NCBI RefSeq assembly: GCF_947623445.1
Contig: NC_135243.1
Span: 4,218,501 to 4,282,500, forward strand
From: Clavelina lepadiformis
Taxonomy: Eukaryota > Chordata > Ascidiacea > Aplousobranchia > Clavelinidae
Reading direction: 5' to 3'
Length of the DNA: 64,000 nucleotides
Position 1 is the first letter of the stretch. Each line of letters opens with the position of its first letter. The notes beneath the pieces are model-generated. The model had not been told where the DNA came from. It ran no database searches and was given only the letters and a program-made list of their open reading frames with translations. Made by a program: the position numbers and the translations under genes. Below are positions 28,946 to 41,600 of this stretch, piece after piece.

Positions 28946-29886
28946 ACACCAAGCAACGTTGTTTATTACATTGCATGGTAATAAATTTATTGAATTTTAC
29001 TGAGTCTAGGTATAGAGGTTGTTCATGTCGTTGATGTCTGATGTCGACTGTCAGGTGACGATAGAACAACGATTTCTCTGAGATGAACACTGAATGCGTT
29101 CAACGTTTACTTTGCTTCACGATGTGAACGCAATAAAGGTGTAAAAACTTCCATTGATTTATAATGCTGTTTCTTTGCAGTTTAAAGCTGCCACAAAATC
29201 CGCAAAGACTTGTAATAATAAATAATACAGGAACTCGGAGAAAAAAACATGGTTTTCAGGAATTAATCACCACTAAAAAATCACCAACAAGCAAAAATAC
29301 CGCGGAACTTAAAAATTTTAAGTAGGATTTAACACAAACGATTTTGCACAAGTAGCTACAATGAGCACTAATGAAGCCACATAAAGTCAGCTAACTTAGA
29401 AAATAATCTGCTCGATTTCAAATGAAAATTTAATGCTGCTAAACTTTAAAGGCCAAACGAGTTTACAGTTAATACAAAGGCTTAGTGGTATAAACAAGCT
29501 TAATGTAAACAACGACCCATGACTATTCGCCAAACCACACTTTCTTCAAAGAACTCCGAAAAGATGTCTTTGTTTTGCACAGAAATTTTGCTAAAATGTC
29601 TCCAAATTTGGTCAGGTGTTTTCAAAGTTGCTCACCATTAGCGCAATGGTGGACCCTATTTAAGAAATGAAAGATTGTCGTATCATCAGTTGAACAGCAG
29701 ATAAAAGAACAAAGGTGTTCAACTTATTGCAATCAAACTAAAGTTATAGTTTTAGGCTTTTAGTCGATTGCCTACGTACTGGAAAAAATTTTAAGGGAAA
29801 CGTTGAAATTCTCTTTGATAAATTACAGATAGCTTAGAAAGTTTAGAATAAATCCTTTTTAGTTTTATCTGAGGTTGAAGACCAAA
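28946..29886. other. 5' flank of the secreted fibrinogen-like gene
   Basis: No gene recognised. A TATA-like TATTTAA at 29657-29663 and an acceptor-like TTTTTAG ending at 29862 lie before the ATG at 29887. Promoter assignment is tentative. Confidence 0.35.
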
Positions 29887-32800
29887 ATGAATCCTGTTTT
29901 TTTCATAACGGTCTTTTTTGTCGCGACTCTGGCAAATATTGCTGCAGATATCACTGAAAACAAAACAGAAACTTGTTCTGGTTCCGGTTACGTCATCAAC
30001 AACTATATCGGTTATTCTCCGGATGGACAGCCAATTCAATCAGTGAGAATAAAATGAAAACACGTGACTTTTATAATTATAGAATGCTTATAAATTTTTT
30101 GAAATAATTAAATCTTTTAGAAATCATTTATTGAAAATTAATTCAAATAACATTTATCAAAAACAACTCCAAAAACTCAATTTTTTCTAATTAAATTATA
30201 TTCATATTTTTAGCACATTTGTATATTTTTATATAATAAAACAGTATTTGATATCCAAATTTTTATTTTATTATAACTAAACATCGTATTAATATAGGAT
30301 GATATAAATATATTTATATTTTGACATTAATATAAATTTATAGAAAGAATAATCTAAATTCCTTTATGGTTACATGTTCAGCGTGAATCCTCTTCCGCTC
30401 GCGACTCTGAACTTAAAGATGTACTAGCAACATTGATTGCAAAACTTGGTAAAATATTTAAATCACATTAATATTAATTAATAACATTAACTCATAGTAT
30501 TAAATTGCATTAATATCAGGAAATGGACGTTTTTCGTCAACCGAACTTAGATTAAACATTTCTGCTTAAATGGCTGAAGTGGTTATGTTTTGGCGCTTGT
30601 CGAAGTGAGGTTGTTTGTTGTTGTTGTTGTTTCAGACATTCTAGCAAATCACTCTTTATCGATGAACCAGAGAATTGACGATATAGAAAATCGCTTTGGA
30701 ACACAACAGGGTAAGTTTTGATAAATTAACTAAACTAGTAATTAATTAATTAAAATATAACTTAATTTAGCTTAATTGCGCAAACCCAACTTGTGATAGT
30801 TTTACATGAAACTTAAAAAATAATTATTTGCAAAATTAAAGCTTTGAAAGACAAAAGCAACTTCCGCTTTTTGCAGATTAATTATTTATTGCAAACCTGG
30901 TTTTGTGTTTTTCTAGATGAAGATCAGTTGGAAGATCAATTTAGTAGTCTCGAAGATGAACTTTCAACCAAAATCAGTGAGTAATGTTTCTGAACATAAA
31001 TCAGTGAGTATTGTTTCCCTGTTTTACGCGTAAGGCTTAATTTTGAGCAGTTTGGTAACGATTAGAAAAAGTTGTCTAACTCACAAAGAATGCCGCTATT
31101 TTGGCGTTTTAAGCAATGAGTAATTTTTGTTAGCCATTATTATTATCTCATAAATTGTTTATGTCATAATCAGCTTACAGGACAAAAGGCCTCTACAGAA
31201 GAGTAAACGCAATCGAGGACGCATTGTCGAAACGCATTGGTGTGTATAGGGTAATGTACAGTTGCAAAGTCTGGATCATTTGTAAATGTCAGTTACGGGA
31301 TACCGTAATGATAGCTTTCTTTATTTATGCTTTTAAAGTGACGTAAACAAACGATCTATATCAGATGTTACAGAATTTAAACTCGATATTGTCAATTGGA
31401 AACCATGTTAGCAAACAAATATAACACTTCATACCCAAAATGAATGTGAGTGTACACTTACACGTTTTTATTCTTATAACTTTTTTTTCAGATATATACC
31501 AGACCCCAGCTTCCTGTGACCAAATAAACGGAACTGAAAATGACAGCGGGTATTATCTCATATCACCGGACCCACCAAGAATATTGCCTTTTTCGATATA
31601 TTGTAACTTTACTGGAAAGAAATGTAAGTTGTCTCATCGTTTTTGAACAAATGAGCTAACAACTACAGCATCAAATAAGGTGATAATGTTGCTTTGACTT
31701 GTTAATGCTTTAATGTTTAATTAAAACATATTTGACGCAGACAATGGGACAAATTTAAGCGATCCCCGGATTATTTCGATTCCTTACAGCCCGTCCAACA
31801 AATTAGGTAAGTGACTGCAAAGTATCATTGTAAGCTTACAAGTATCTCGCTGTGCTAATTTAGTTTCACGCGACCTGTGTTGTTGATACTGATTTTTTCG
31901 CTTTAACTGATGATTAATTATCCATGGATTACGACGAACCTTGTTTATTATAGCAATTTGGTGCAATATGTAGGCTAATTTTAATCACCAATGATTAAAT
32001 ATATATACTGTATAGCTTAATTTATAATATATATACTTTGTAGCGCCTTCAATACTCCCACCAACATGCGCTTCGATTTTTAACAAGACAGCCGAAGATT
32101 CCGGCATCTACGTCATATCACCTGATCCTGGAAGTGTAACACCTTTCACAGTCTATTGTAACTTCAGTGGAGAACCAAGTAAAATAGACATCACATAAGC
32201 ATCCCAGAATGAATTTACATTCGTTCTTTTTAAAGATTTTCTTGTTTTACACTTGCCACCTTTATGTATGTTATAATTACTAATTTGCAAATATACTGTG
32301 CTCTGAAATATAACGTAGTTGTTACTGATTACAATACTTATTATACTTACCATACTTAGGCCTACTTATAAAACTTAACATACTTATTATAATTATTAAA
32401 CATTTTTCGAAAAGCTACTGTCATCAACCACGATTCAACTGGCGAAATAAAAGTGGGAAAGTGTTCGTCAGGTTATTGTTACGAGCGCAATGTTCGCTAC
32501 GGTCTTAGTATGAAGCAGATAGTGGCCATGATATCCCGTTCAATGCACTGCCGACAGTTTGTGAAGGTAGAAAAGTAACATATAGCATTATATTGTAAAC
32601 CGTTATTTTAAATCCATTCACCACTAACAAAACTGCTCGCTACATTTCACCTAAAAACTATCATAGAGCAATTTGTTAACAATTACTTGAGGTAAACTGA
32701 CACAGAAACTGTAGGTGGTATTATCATTGATGACTGCACAAACGTCAAAATTTCAGGTGCTTGATGGAGCTCGACATTTCATAGAAATCTAATAAGAAGT

Positions 32801-33600
32801 AAAATGTAAATTCCCTTTGTGTGGAACTTGACAAAATATTTTTAATTTGCAATAATTTTCTAAAAGCAATTAATTTTTTGTTATGAATATTAAATAATAC
32901 GCAATAGATAATTTGTAATTAGGTAATAGATAACTTAACCAAGTTATTATTTATAACCACATTATTTAGATAATGTTCTAATGTAAGTTATTTTTAAAAC
33001 ACGTCGTTCACCATTCTATAGTACCGATGTAAAAGTAGTCTTCTGCGCGGCTACGGAAGGTGGACGTCACGAAACGGTGGGCCAAAATATTACTGGGGAG
33101 GAGCAACTTCCCAGAGGAGTTACTACTGTGCATGTGGGGAGACAAGTAAGTTAGGCTTACTCTATGGTCCATCTAAAATCTTTTAATACAATTAGGAATG
33201 CATATACTTTACAACATCTACCGTATAGGCCATGGTTATCCTATTCAGGCCGACATGTAGTCACAGGGAACTATATAGATTAACGCATTCAAATAATTAT
33301 TATAATCGCATAGTTCATCACTGACGTGGGCTTCATGTGATGAAAATACTTTTAAAATGATTTAAAAGAAACTTGATCTCTCTTTTTCGGCCAAACCGTA
33401 CAGGGACGTGTGTCGGTGGGACTTCTTACAATTGCAACTGCGACTGGGATCAACTTCGTGAAACATTCGACGAAGGTTACTTAACTGACAAGGAAGACTT
33501 ACCTGTGATCGCGCTATTCTTTGGAGACACGGACGGGTCGAACGAAGACGGTTGGCACACTTTAGGTCCTCTTCAATGTACCGGTCGATGCAATCATTGA
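29887..33600 (+). CDS. Secreted coiled-coil protein with a neurexin IV/CNTNAP-type fibrinogen-like C-terminal domain
   Basis: Eleven exons give 408 residues: 29887-30042, 30382-30448, 30636-30710, 30917-30980, 31181-31239, 31492-31623, 31741-31806, 32044-32178, 32415-32566, 33022-33145, 33404-33600. Residues 1 to about 22 form a signal peptide (MNPVFFITVFFVATLANIAA). A short helical, probably coiled-coil region follows (about 55-140). Two repeated modules of the form C...SGYYLISPDP...PFSIYCNF span about 149-180 and 215-247. The fibrinogen-like domain (about 252-408) has the block order of contactin-associated proteins: YYWGGATSQRSYYCACG, CNCDWDQL, GYLTDKEDLPV, LFFGDTDGS and TLGPLQC. No transmembrane segment is visible, so it is probably secreted, perhaps as an oligomer. 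AATAAA lies at 33651-33656. Function unknown; adhesion or glycan binding are guesses. Exon 5 was chosen because it keeps the frame open. Confidence 0.8.
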
Positions 33601-35404
33601 TCGAAAATTTACGTGGACATTATGCTGTGCTTTGTCCAGTAACCAAACCAAATAAATCTAAATACAGGATTCTGTGTGGCTCATACTTAATCATTTTACA
33701 TAGTTTTGCGATTATTCAGTTTGAAAATAAAATTTCCAATTGGCATACTATAACTACTTTTAAATTTCGGTTTACCGAAGTAATATTGGATTACTTACGT
33801 CGCTACGTTCTAAACTTCGGTTGTAAAACGTTGAATCTGAATCTTTGACAAAAATTCTCGCAATTAATATTTTGACGTTGTATTTTAGCATTCATCATTA
33901 CTCTCCTTTAATGGAACTTTACAGTAATGCGCTGTATACACATTGCTTACGTTGCGGAATATATACCTTAACTTATCTGCCCCCTTGTGACCCCTACGTG
34001 ACAATATAACATCATAATAATATGACGTTGCACTTTGTGAATGTTTGCAAAGAATGCACAGATTTTATGAAATGTTGTCGTCATGGGTTTTTGTCTTTCT
34101 TTTAGAAATATTTATGCAGTTTGACGATTTAGCTCGTGTTTTTAGAGCATTGTCGTACTTCTCCCATCTCAGACTAACAAAATGCAAGTTATGAACGAAT
34201 GCATTTCTGTGGAAACCTTCCATATGAACACCCAGTCAAACCTCTGTTATGCATTATCACAATGTGTTATGTGAACTTTACAGGTGATGAAAGGAAAACT
34301 GGACTTAAGCTTAAAGCGATAACATTTCGACAAAAATTTTTGGTTGTATGAATCTCTCACTCACTTGCTCTGGTAGCCTATTGACTTAAAATTTTTAATT
34401 CACTTTTTAGTTAAAGACAAATTGTTAAGTATAATAATACACAGAAAAAAAACCTTTACACATGAAACACAAAAACGCGCATAGAATCACGCCACAACTA
34501 TCCACTTACGTGCTCAAATAAAACAAAGTAGCTATTTCTCCGAGTTCGCTGCCGCTGCGGCGAGACACCGTTCATGTACACTTAACCAAAACAGTTTAGA
34601 AATCAAAAAAAACTATCAAAGTGATCAGCATTTCATTTGAAGAGACTCTTTTGACTTATGAGAATATCTTTACTTAATTTATCTGTTGAATTATCTGACT
34701 CTATTGTTGCGTGCGGTTGGAATACTCTAATCTTTAGTCGGAACATAAGTAAGTAATGCTGCTGCTTATAAGATGTCCATTGAGTTGCAATCACTTCGGC
34801 TAGCTAAGACAGCTCATCTGTTGATTTTGATGATTCACTCCGCCAACTCTCTCTATTTTTCTGGTCACTGAAAAAAGCGCAAGATTTTATGGTGTGCATA
34901 CGGGGAGTTGTAATGTCGGACGCGGTAAACAACAGGTGCCAGGTGCATTGGAAGTTGTAAGAAGCTTTTTACAAAAAACCTTATTCATAAATGTCAATCA
35001 GTTGCAAAACGCATTGCAAGAAATGGTGCTTAATGCAACTTAAAAATTTGCACTCAGGTACAGGTTATGTAGGTACAGATGGCGGAGATAGACCCCGCAT
35101 AGAACCTTACCCTATTCATATACGCTTGTGTGTTATTGCAAGGAACCTCAATAGTTCCTTCGGAAAGTATGACGAGTTACCTATTCCTGGTTGGCATAGA
35201 AAGCTTACATAACGACGAGTGTCCATGCAGCAAATAAAAAGAGGTGCTTCACTTAGTCTAACTTAGAGATTTAATGTACTGTAAGTTGCCTGGTGTTAAT
35301 TTGCTTATCATTCCAGATTTTGCAAGTTTTGGCAACTTGGTCTTTATCGTTGTCTTTTGAGTAAAACCGCTTTTGTGGAAAACTGCAATTTCATTATCGA
35401 GAAA
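33601..35404. other. Intergenic region, no gene seen
   Basis: Contains the 3' UTR of the fibrinogen-like gene. A 73-codon frame at 34991-35212 resembles nothing known and is not called. No repeat was identified. Confidence 0.4.
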
Positions 35405-36079
35405 ATGGCTCAGGGTAGAGTGATGGAACTAAAGCCGGGGTTTGATTGGAAAAGGTTGAAACAAGATGACTTCGAACAAATCAAAGTTTTCCACATGGAA
35501 TATTATCTAAAAGATGAGCCTACTGACGTAATGTTGGAAGTTGACACAAATGAGCTTTATGATATGGAATGTGACAGAATAAACGAATGCTTGTTACAAG
35601 ATGGTTCTCTTGGCATTACTGAGACCACAAGTGGGAAATTAATTGCAATGTCTTTAAACAAAATACGCCATTTTGAAGATATAGCTTTATCGGGTAGTTA
35701 CTCATCTAGACAACCATACGCTTGTAAGGTTTTTAAAGACATGCATGAAATCTTCAGCGATGATCTTCCGCGATTTCTTTCTGGAAAAACAATCTATTGC
35801 ATTCAAATGCTCTCCGTTCATCACGATTACAGGAGAATGGGCTTTATGACATCATTGGTAGCAAAATGCGAAGACATAGCCAAGGAGCTAGAGTGTGAAT
35901 ACATTGTAGTTGTTTCATCTTCTGCATTCACTCAGAGAATCTTCGAAAGTAGAAAATACGTAAAGTTCAGTGAGGTAAAATTCTCTGATTTTGTTGACCC
36001 AGACAGTGGTAAAAAACCTTTCAAGAAGTCACACCCACCACACACCCACACGAAGTGCTACTACAAGCAAATCCAATGA
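35405..36079 (+). CDS. GNAT-family N-acetyltransferase, arylalkylamine type, second copy
   Basis: Intronless gene for 224 residues, the same length as the minus-strand gene at 22653-23327 and alignable with it end to end. Matching blocks are KPGFDWKRLKQDDFEQ, YYLKDEPTDVML, TSGKLIAMSLNKIR, the acetyl-CoA motif LSVHHDYRRMGFMTSLVAKC, KYVKFSEVKFSDFVDPDSG and CYYKQIQ. The first ATG of this frame is at 35405 and agrees with the start of the sister gene. Like its sister it has Met where R-x-x-G-x-G/A expects Gly or Ala. The reaction is inferred as acetyl transfer to an amine; the substrate is unknown. The two genes lie 12 kb apart with transposons and two dead relatives between or next to them. Confidence 0.83.
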   Translation: MAQGRVMELKPGFDWKRLKQDDFEQIKVFHMEYYLKDEPTDVMLEVDTNELYDMECDRINECLLQDGSLGITETTSGKLIAMSLNKIRHFEDIALSGSYSSRQPYACKVFKDMHEIFSDDLPRFLSGKTIYCIQMLSVHHDYRRMGFMTSLVAKCEDIAKELECEYIVVVSSSAFTQRIFESRKYVKFSEVKFSDFVDPDSGKKPFKKSHPPHTHTKCYYKQIQ

Positions 36080-36529
36080 TGAGTTGATGACATTCAAATC
36101 CAACAATTCGAAAAGAGAGGTCATCATAAATAACCATCCAATATGCTGTGTCGTGTCATAGTGGCGATACTATTAATTTGATCAATGGTTTTACACTGTA
36201 TTGCATTATGGTTAACCTTGTGCACTAATTGCTATGTGTTATTTATTAATTAATCAGTTGACTTTGTAATGGGAAACAGTGCGCTGCCGTAAAAGAATAC
36301 CTAGTTTTTTGCTAGGTCGTCTATAATCTGATGCGAGTATCCAGCTAAAAGCATTTTGCCGGAATACATTTAAGTACGAGACAATCAAAATTGAAAATTG
36401 CATTGATAGATTGACTCTAATTTGGTGCACGTTTGTGGGCTTGATAAACGTTCACTAACTGCGCTGTTTGTCATAATTTACTATTTCAAATAGTTAACAT
36501 ACAGTATTAAATTGCCGATTTGAGTTCTA
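36080..36529. other. Spacer, no feature seen
   Basis: No gene recognised; contains the 3' end of the GNAT transcript. Confidence 0.4.
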
Positions 36530-36829
36530 TGTAGCGGAGTGGTTTGAGGGCAGGCCTCACAACAAGACGTGTTCGATACACAGTTGCCCAACAATACTGT
36601 TGTATTGCCTTTGGGCAAGGCATTAAAGACACTTGCTCCTTTTCAGTGGACCTGGTGGACAGTTCCAAAATTGGACAATACAAAAAATAATAAAAATACC
36701 GATAAAAAATGTTTGGCAATCGGAACTTATGCAAAGAATAGGTCGGTAAACGAGCCTCGAATTTTCAGTTGTGCAAATACTTTCCTCAGTCCGGGATAAA
36801 GATTATGATACCTTATCATATCAGAAAGT
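36530..36829 (+). mobile_element. tRNA-derived SINE, copy 2
   Basis: A box TAGCGGAGTGG at 36532 onwards and B box GTTCGATAC at 36571-36579. The body contains TTGGGCAAGGCATTAA, ACTTGCTCCTTTTCAG and TGGTGGACAGTTCC, and the tail contains TTTCCTCAGTCCGG. It shares this order with copy 1 in the CEP89 intron but differs at many positions. The heads differ more than the bodies, which suggests different ages or subfamilies. Confidence 0.75.
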
Positions 36830-37686
36830 GCCAGAGTTTTTGTGCAAGTAAAACGCATATTGCACAACATAGCCTTGTTCGCTTTGTTCGTTTCGGATCT
36901 TTGTAGAATATTCATGTGAAGGAAAGAAAAAGGCAGGAAAAGAGAAAAACAATGGTGGGACTGAACCGACTGTAATGGCTCGAACCCGGCATTTTTTGAA
37001 ACCCGTTTCAGGTCCGAAAGAAACCCGGAAATGAAAGCAATCGAATAAGTCAAAGATGGGAAGTATAAACGTCACAAAATAGAAGACTATAGTATTAGTA
37101 TTGCATGTTGTGTACCATATTATTTGTAATAATAATATGATGACGTACACACACAGATTGACCAAAAGTATGTGTCGTTAATTGTCTTCATAAACTCTTA
37201 AACAATCAACGAACAGGCAAAAGCTGCACAGCCCCTAGAGTTCGTACCATAAGTCACAACGTGCACAATTAAAATCAGAGGTCGATAACTTACAATAAGG
37301 ATGCAATGGTAAGGATGTTTAGGTGAGCACTGTGACGTAACGAAACCCAGAAGTACAGAGCACGGTATTATTTCACAAGTAAAATGTAGCGAGATAAAAA
37401 ATACAAAAGCAATGAGCAACAAAAGCACCAGATTAAAAGTCCTACAAGAGATGGCTGAATGGTAAAAGCATTGCTGCAAAAGCAACTTCACTTGGGCACT
37501 GTTTTGTGGCAGTCTGTTATAGTTTTATGTCGAAGTTACCGAACATGAAATTGCTTGTATGCTTCAGCTTCAGCTGGATGAATAAATGATTAGGCAGTAT
37601 TGATTGTATGAAAACAAGCGCTGGAATAACATGATAGCGTTGACGTCAATCTGGTAATAGTCAGGAATAGAAACAAGGTAGGCAGG

Positions 37687-37789
37687 TGCTTAAAGATAAG
37701 GGTTGCTGTAAATATTTATATGCAATGAAATGCAAATGTTTTTTGCAATGTTTGCTTGGCTATCAGGTTTTTTAACATCTGTGACTGTA
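37687..37789 (+). repeat. Duplicated 103-bp block upstream of PHGDH, copy 1
   Basis: Runs from TGCTTAAAGATAAGGG to TGTGACTGTA. It shares a long exact core including ATGCAATGAAATGCAAATGT and GCAATGTTTGCTTGGCTATC with 38403-38505. It could be a duplicated regulatory block or part of an unrecognised transposon. Confidence 0.88.
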
Positions 37790-38402
37790 GTTTCTTTGCT
37801 TTTCCGAGGGTAAACATTATCATACAGCAAGATAAACTTAGTAATAAATGTAGGTAGTAATACCGGGAAACAATTTAACTGCACAGTGCTCTACTTAACA
37901 TAAATGTTGAATGTTCTCGTTAAGCAGAGAATAAATTTTTTGTAAAACTTTCCATGTGCTAAGTATCACGCGCACGACGCATGATAGCTTGAGCGTGCTG
38001 GTTGCGTAACTCATAAACACAATAAGCGTGCTCATATTTTCACTTTTATTGAATAAAAACGATCGAACTTAGGTATGTGTTGACGCATGAATCTTTGTCA
38101 AAAATCACTCGACCGAAAATGCCGGTACCACGTGACCAACACAGTTTACGATGAATGGTTTGTCCGACCGCTAAATAAACACCTACTGGTGATGAGCTTA
38201 AAAGTTGGCTGCGTTGTATCATATTTCGCAATTATTCCTGAGGTCATCAACGAATTGCACCAGCTGAGTGGAAAATTTTAAGAAATTCACACTAAGACGA
38301 AACCGTCTATCAATTAACTGATACGCTGCTGACTGACGAAGTGATGATATCGATTGTGAGATTTTGCAAAAGCATTTCTGCAGATTCCGCTTCAACATGA
38401 AT

Positions 38403-38505
38403 TGCTTAAAGAAAAGGGTTGCTGCGAATATGTATATGCAATGAAATGCAAATGTTTTTTGCAATGTTTGCTTGGCTATCAGGTCTTTTAACATATGTGA
38501 CTGTA
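38403..38505 (+). repeat. Duplicated 103-bp block upstream of PHGDH, copy 2
   Basis: Same orientation as copy 1 and about 716 bp downstream of it, ending about 170 bases before the PHGDH start codon. The two copies differ at only a handful of positions, which implies a recent duplication or constraint. Confidence 0.88.
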
Positions 38506-38644
38506 CATTTGTACTAGACTTGAGTATTGTGTTGCAGGCTTGTAATTGTCCATGCCAAGTTTGACCAATTTGTAATGCAAAAGTTTTCATTGATATTCTA
38601 ATATCTAGCACTTAATTTATGGTGTTAAGGAGTTTGTGCAGTAA

Positions 38645-38659
38645 ACTAACTGTTTGTAG
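38645..38659 (+). other. Splice-acceptor-like site before PHGDH
   Basis: CTGTTTGTAG ends 19 bases before the ATG at 38679. It could be the acceptor of a 5' UTR intron or a spliced-leader site; only the motif is seen. Confidence 0.3.
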
Positions 38660-38678
38660 TCAAATAAACATTCACAAA

Positions 38679-41600
38679 ATGGTTGTTAAAATATCGAAAG
38701 TTTTACTTCTCGACAATGTGGATCCGAGTGCAAAGACTATCCTTGAAGAGAATGGAATTGCAGCCACTTTGTCAAAAGAAAAATTTACAACTCCTGAGTT
38801 AATAAAAGAATTACAGGTATATGCGTCACTGTTCTATGAGATCATAAAAGTTTTGCATGTGATGGGTGACTTTTTGTGGCAAAAATAAGACAAGTTTAAT
38901 GTTATTTTTCAGGCTTACGACGGAGTTGTCGTGAGGTCTGCTACAAAAATGACAGCCGAAATTATTGAAAACTGCCCAAATTTAAAAATCATAGGCAGAG
39001 CTGGAGTAGGTGTTGACAATGTGGACATCAAATCTGCAACAAAGAACGGTGTCGTGGTGATGAAGTATGTAGCTATAATGGTTGTTTAAAAATGTTTTTA
39101 CGTTTAAATTCACTGAAATGCATGTTTACTGTTTAATAATCTAGAACGGTGCTTAAACTAGAGTTGGGTTGAATAATTTTTTATGCTAAAAGCCGCATTT
39201 TGCTACTTCTTAGCACCCCTGGTGGAAATACATTAAGCGCAGCTGAACATACATGCACTTTAATATGTTGTTTGTCACGGAATGTCCCTGCAGCAGATGC
39301 ATCAATGAAAGCTGGAAAATGGGACAGAAAAGCAGTATGTTGATGTCATTTTTCTAATACAGTAATTCACACATGTGTGTACCTTCTAAGTTTTTGTGTA
39401 AATATTATATAATTGATTTTCTAGCAATTGTTACTGATATGTAGTCATCTGTATGCTTCCTACACATACCATAGAAATCGCATAAGCCTAAAGCACCTCT
39501 TATTAACTTAACTTTTCTTATAGACTTGTATTTTTCAAATTGTCAGTCAGCATAAATGAATCAGCGCTTTATGTTTTTATGTAGTTTATGGGACACGAAC
39601 TTTACGGAAAAACACTCGGCATCATTGGGCTCGGAAGAATTGGACGAGAAGCCGGCATCCGGATGCAGTCGTTCGGAATGAAGGTAGATTGCAAGTGTAA
39701 ACCAGAATTAACATTAAAACCTATAAAACCCAATCCAATGCTTTTTGTTATGTCAGAAGATTTCTTCCATGAGACATGAGCCAATGTTCTGCATTAGCAT
39801 TGGTGTTATGCTCTCGATTTGAATTTGATTTCTTTTTCTAGACAATCGGTTTCGATCCACTTGTGTCAAAAGAAGAGGCGGCAAAATATAACATTGAGTG
39901 GATGAAAACCGATGAGATATGGCCAGAGGCAGATTATATAACTGTTCATACTCCTTTAATACCTCAAACCAAAGGTACCATAATTAAACTAAATACAAAT
40001 ATTTGGTTGATATTTTCACAACTAGATTTGAACTTAAGATTTTTATGAAAGCTATATTTTGCTGTTAACACAATTAACATTGCAATCTTTATCACATAAA
40101 TTTTTACCTAACGCAAATTTAAAGTATTCTAATTATTGTTTATTTATGTAGGGCACACTGGTCATAACGCCACGGTGTACTTACTTCTAAATTCTTGTTT
40201 ATCTGTTAATACTTGCTCTTGCTTGATTATAATAATATTATATTACTGTCAAGGTCTTCTTAATGACGCATCATTTGCCAAGTGTAAGAAAGGCGTACGT
40301 GTCATAAACTGTGCTCGTGGTGGCATCATCGACGAAGATGCACTTTTGAGGGCGCTGCAGAGTGGGCAGTGTGGTGGCGCTGGTTTAGATGTCTATGTGG
40401 AAGTGAGTTTGTCAAGCAGATAGAAAACACTTTCATAACTGTGTATCCATTTGTATCTAATACTTGCAAACACACCTTAGTTTCATGTGCTTTAGTGCAC
40501 GCAACTATGTTTGTATGTCTGGCAAACAGGACACAAATTCGTCTCTTAACTTTACTGTAAATACATCTTTATTTTTAGGAACCAGCCACTAACATGCCAC
40601 TAGTGCAGCATGCAAAGGTAGTGGCATGTCCCCATCTCGGAGCCAGCACGAAAGAGGGGCAAGCTAGGTGCGGAAAGGAAGTAGCTGAGCAATTTGTCAA
40701 TGTCGCAAAGGGGACTGACTTTTTTGGAGTGGTGGGTTTTTTTATCTGTGATTTTTGTACTGATTTTAAGGTATTTTTTTGCATTTTACAAAGGGTCATA
40801 GTCATACTTATTACCTCGTAAAATGCAAGTAACAGTACTTGGTGCAATGCACAGTTGCACTTGTTAGGACGATAGCAATTAAATCACTACATTTCAAAAC
40901 TAAATTTTTTTAAACATATTTTAAAGTTAAATGCCCCTGCATTGACTCATGCAAATGGAATAGAAGACTGGATAACACTAGCAACTCAGCTTGGAAAAGT
41001 CGCCAAAAGTTTTTTTAAAGTGAACGCAGTTCAATGCAACATTGCATCAAACGGTGCGTATCAGTCATGATATTCCACACTCCAATAGCTGTTCAATCTA
41101 CTGGACTAATGTTACCAGAATATTTCATAATTTGTTTCCTAGTTTGCTTTCATTATAAGTGTTTGTCATATGGTACAAGTTTAAAGTCTGGTTTTACTAT
41201 TTTTAGGCAACTTGCTAACTAGGTCTGGGAGATGTTTAGAAGCAGCTTTTTCAGCTGGCTACATTCAATCAGACTATAGTAGCGTTAATTTAATTAATGC
41301 AGCGGCGTTGGCGAATAACGCAGGAGTGAACGTAAGTCTGTGTGACAACAGTTGTGAAATTCTTGAAACTGTAAGGTGAAATGTAATGTATGGCTGAAAT
41401 ATATTCGTTAAATTTGTTTGTCTGCTTAATACTTTTCCATCTGCCATTAGTCGGACTTTTTATTCTAGTTGTAAATCCTATGAAGACAATTTATTATCAA
41501 CTTAACAAAGATATTTTTAAGGTTTCAGATTTATAACCATATATGGTCTTGTGCATTAAATCATACATATTTACACTTATAGATCTCAACTTCCAACTCA

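Larger units (their letters stand above)
36830..38678. other. 5' flank of PHGDH
   Basis: No gene recognised. It holds two copies of a 103-bp block (37687-37789 and 38403-38505). An acceptor-like TTTGTAG ends at 38659, 19 bases before the PHGDH start. A 130-codon minus-strand frame at 38219-38611 overlaps the second block and resembles no known protein. Confidence 0.45.

Noticed and set aside
34991-35212. 73-codon frame before the second GNAT gene
   Set aside because: No similarity to known proteins, no supporting splice sites, and composition like non-coding DNA.
38219-38611. 130-codon minus-strand frame before PHGDH
   Set aside because: It overlaps a duplicated 103-bp block, is read in a different frame from the other copy, and resembles nothing known.
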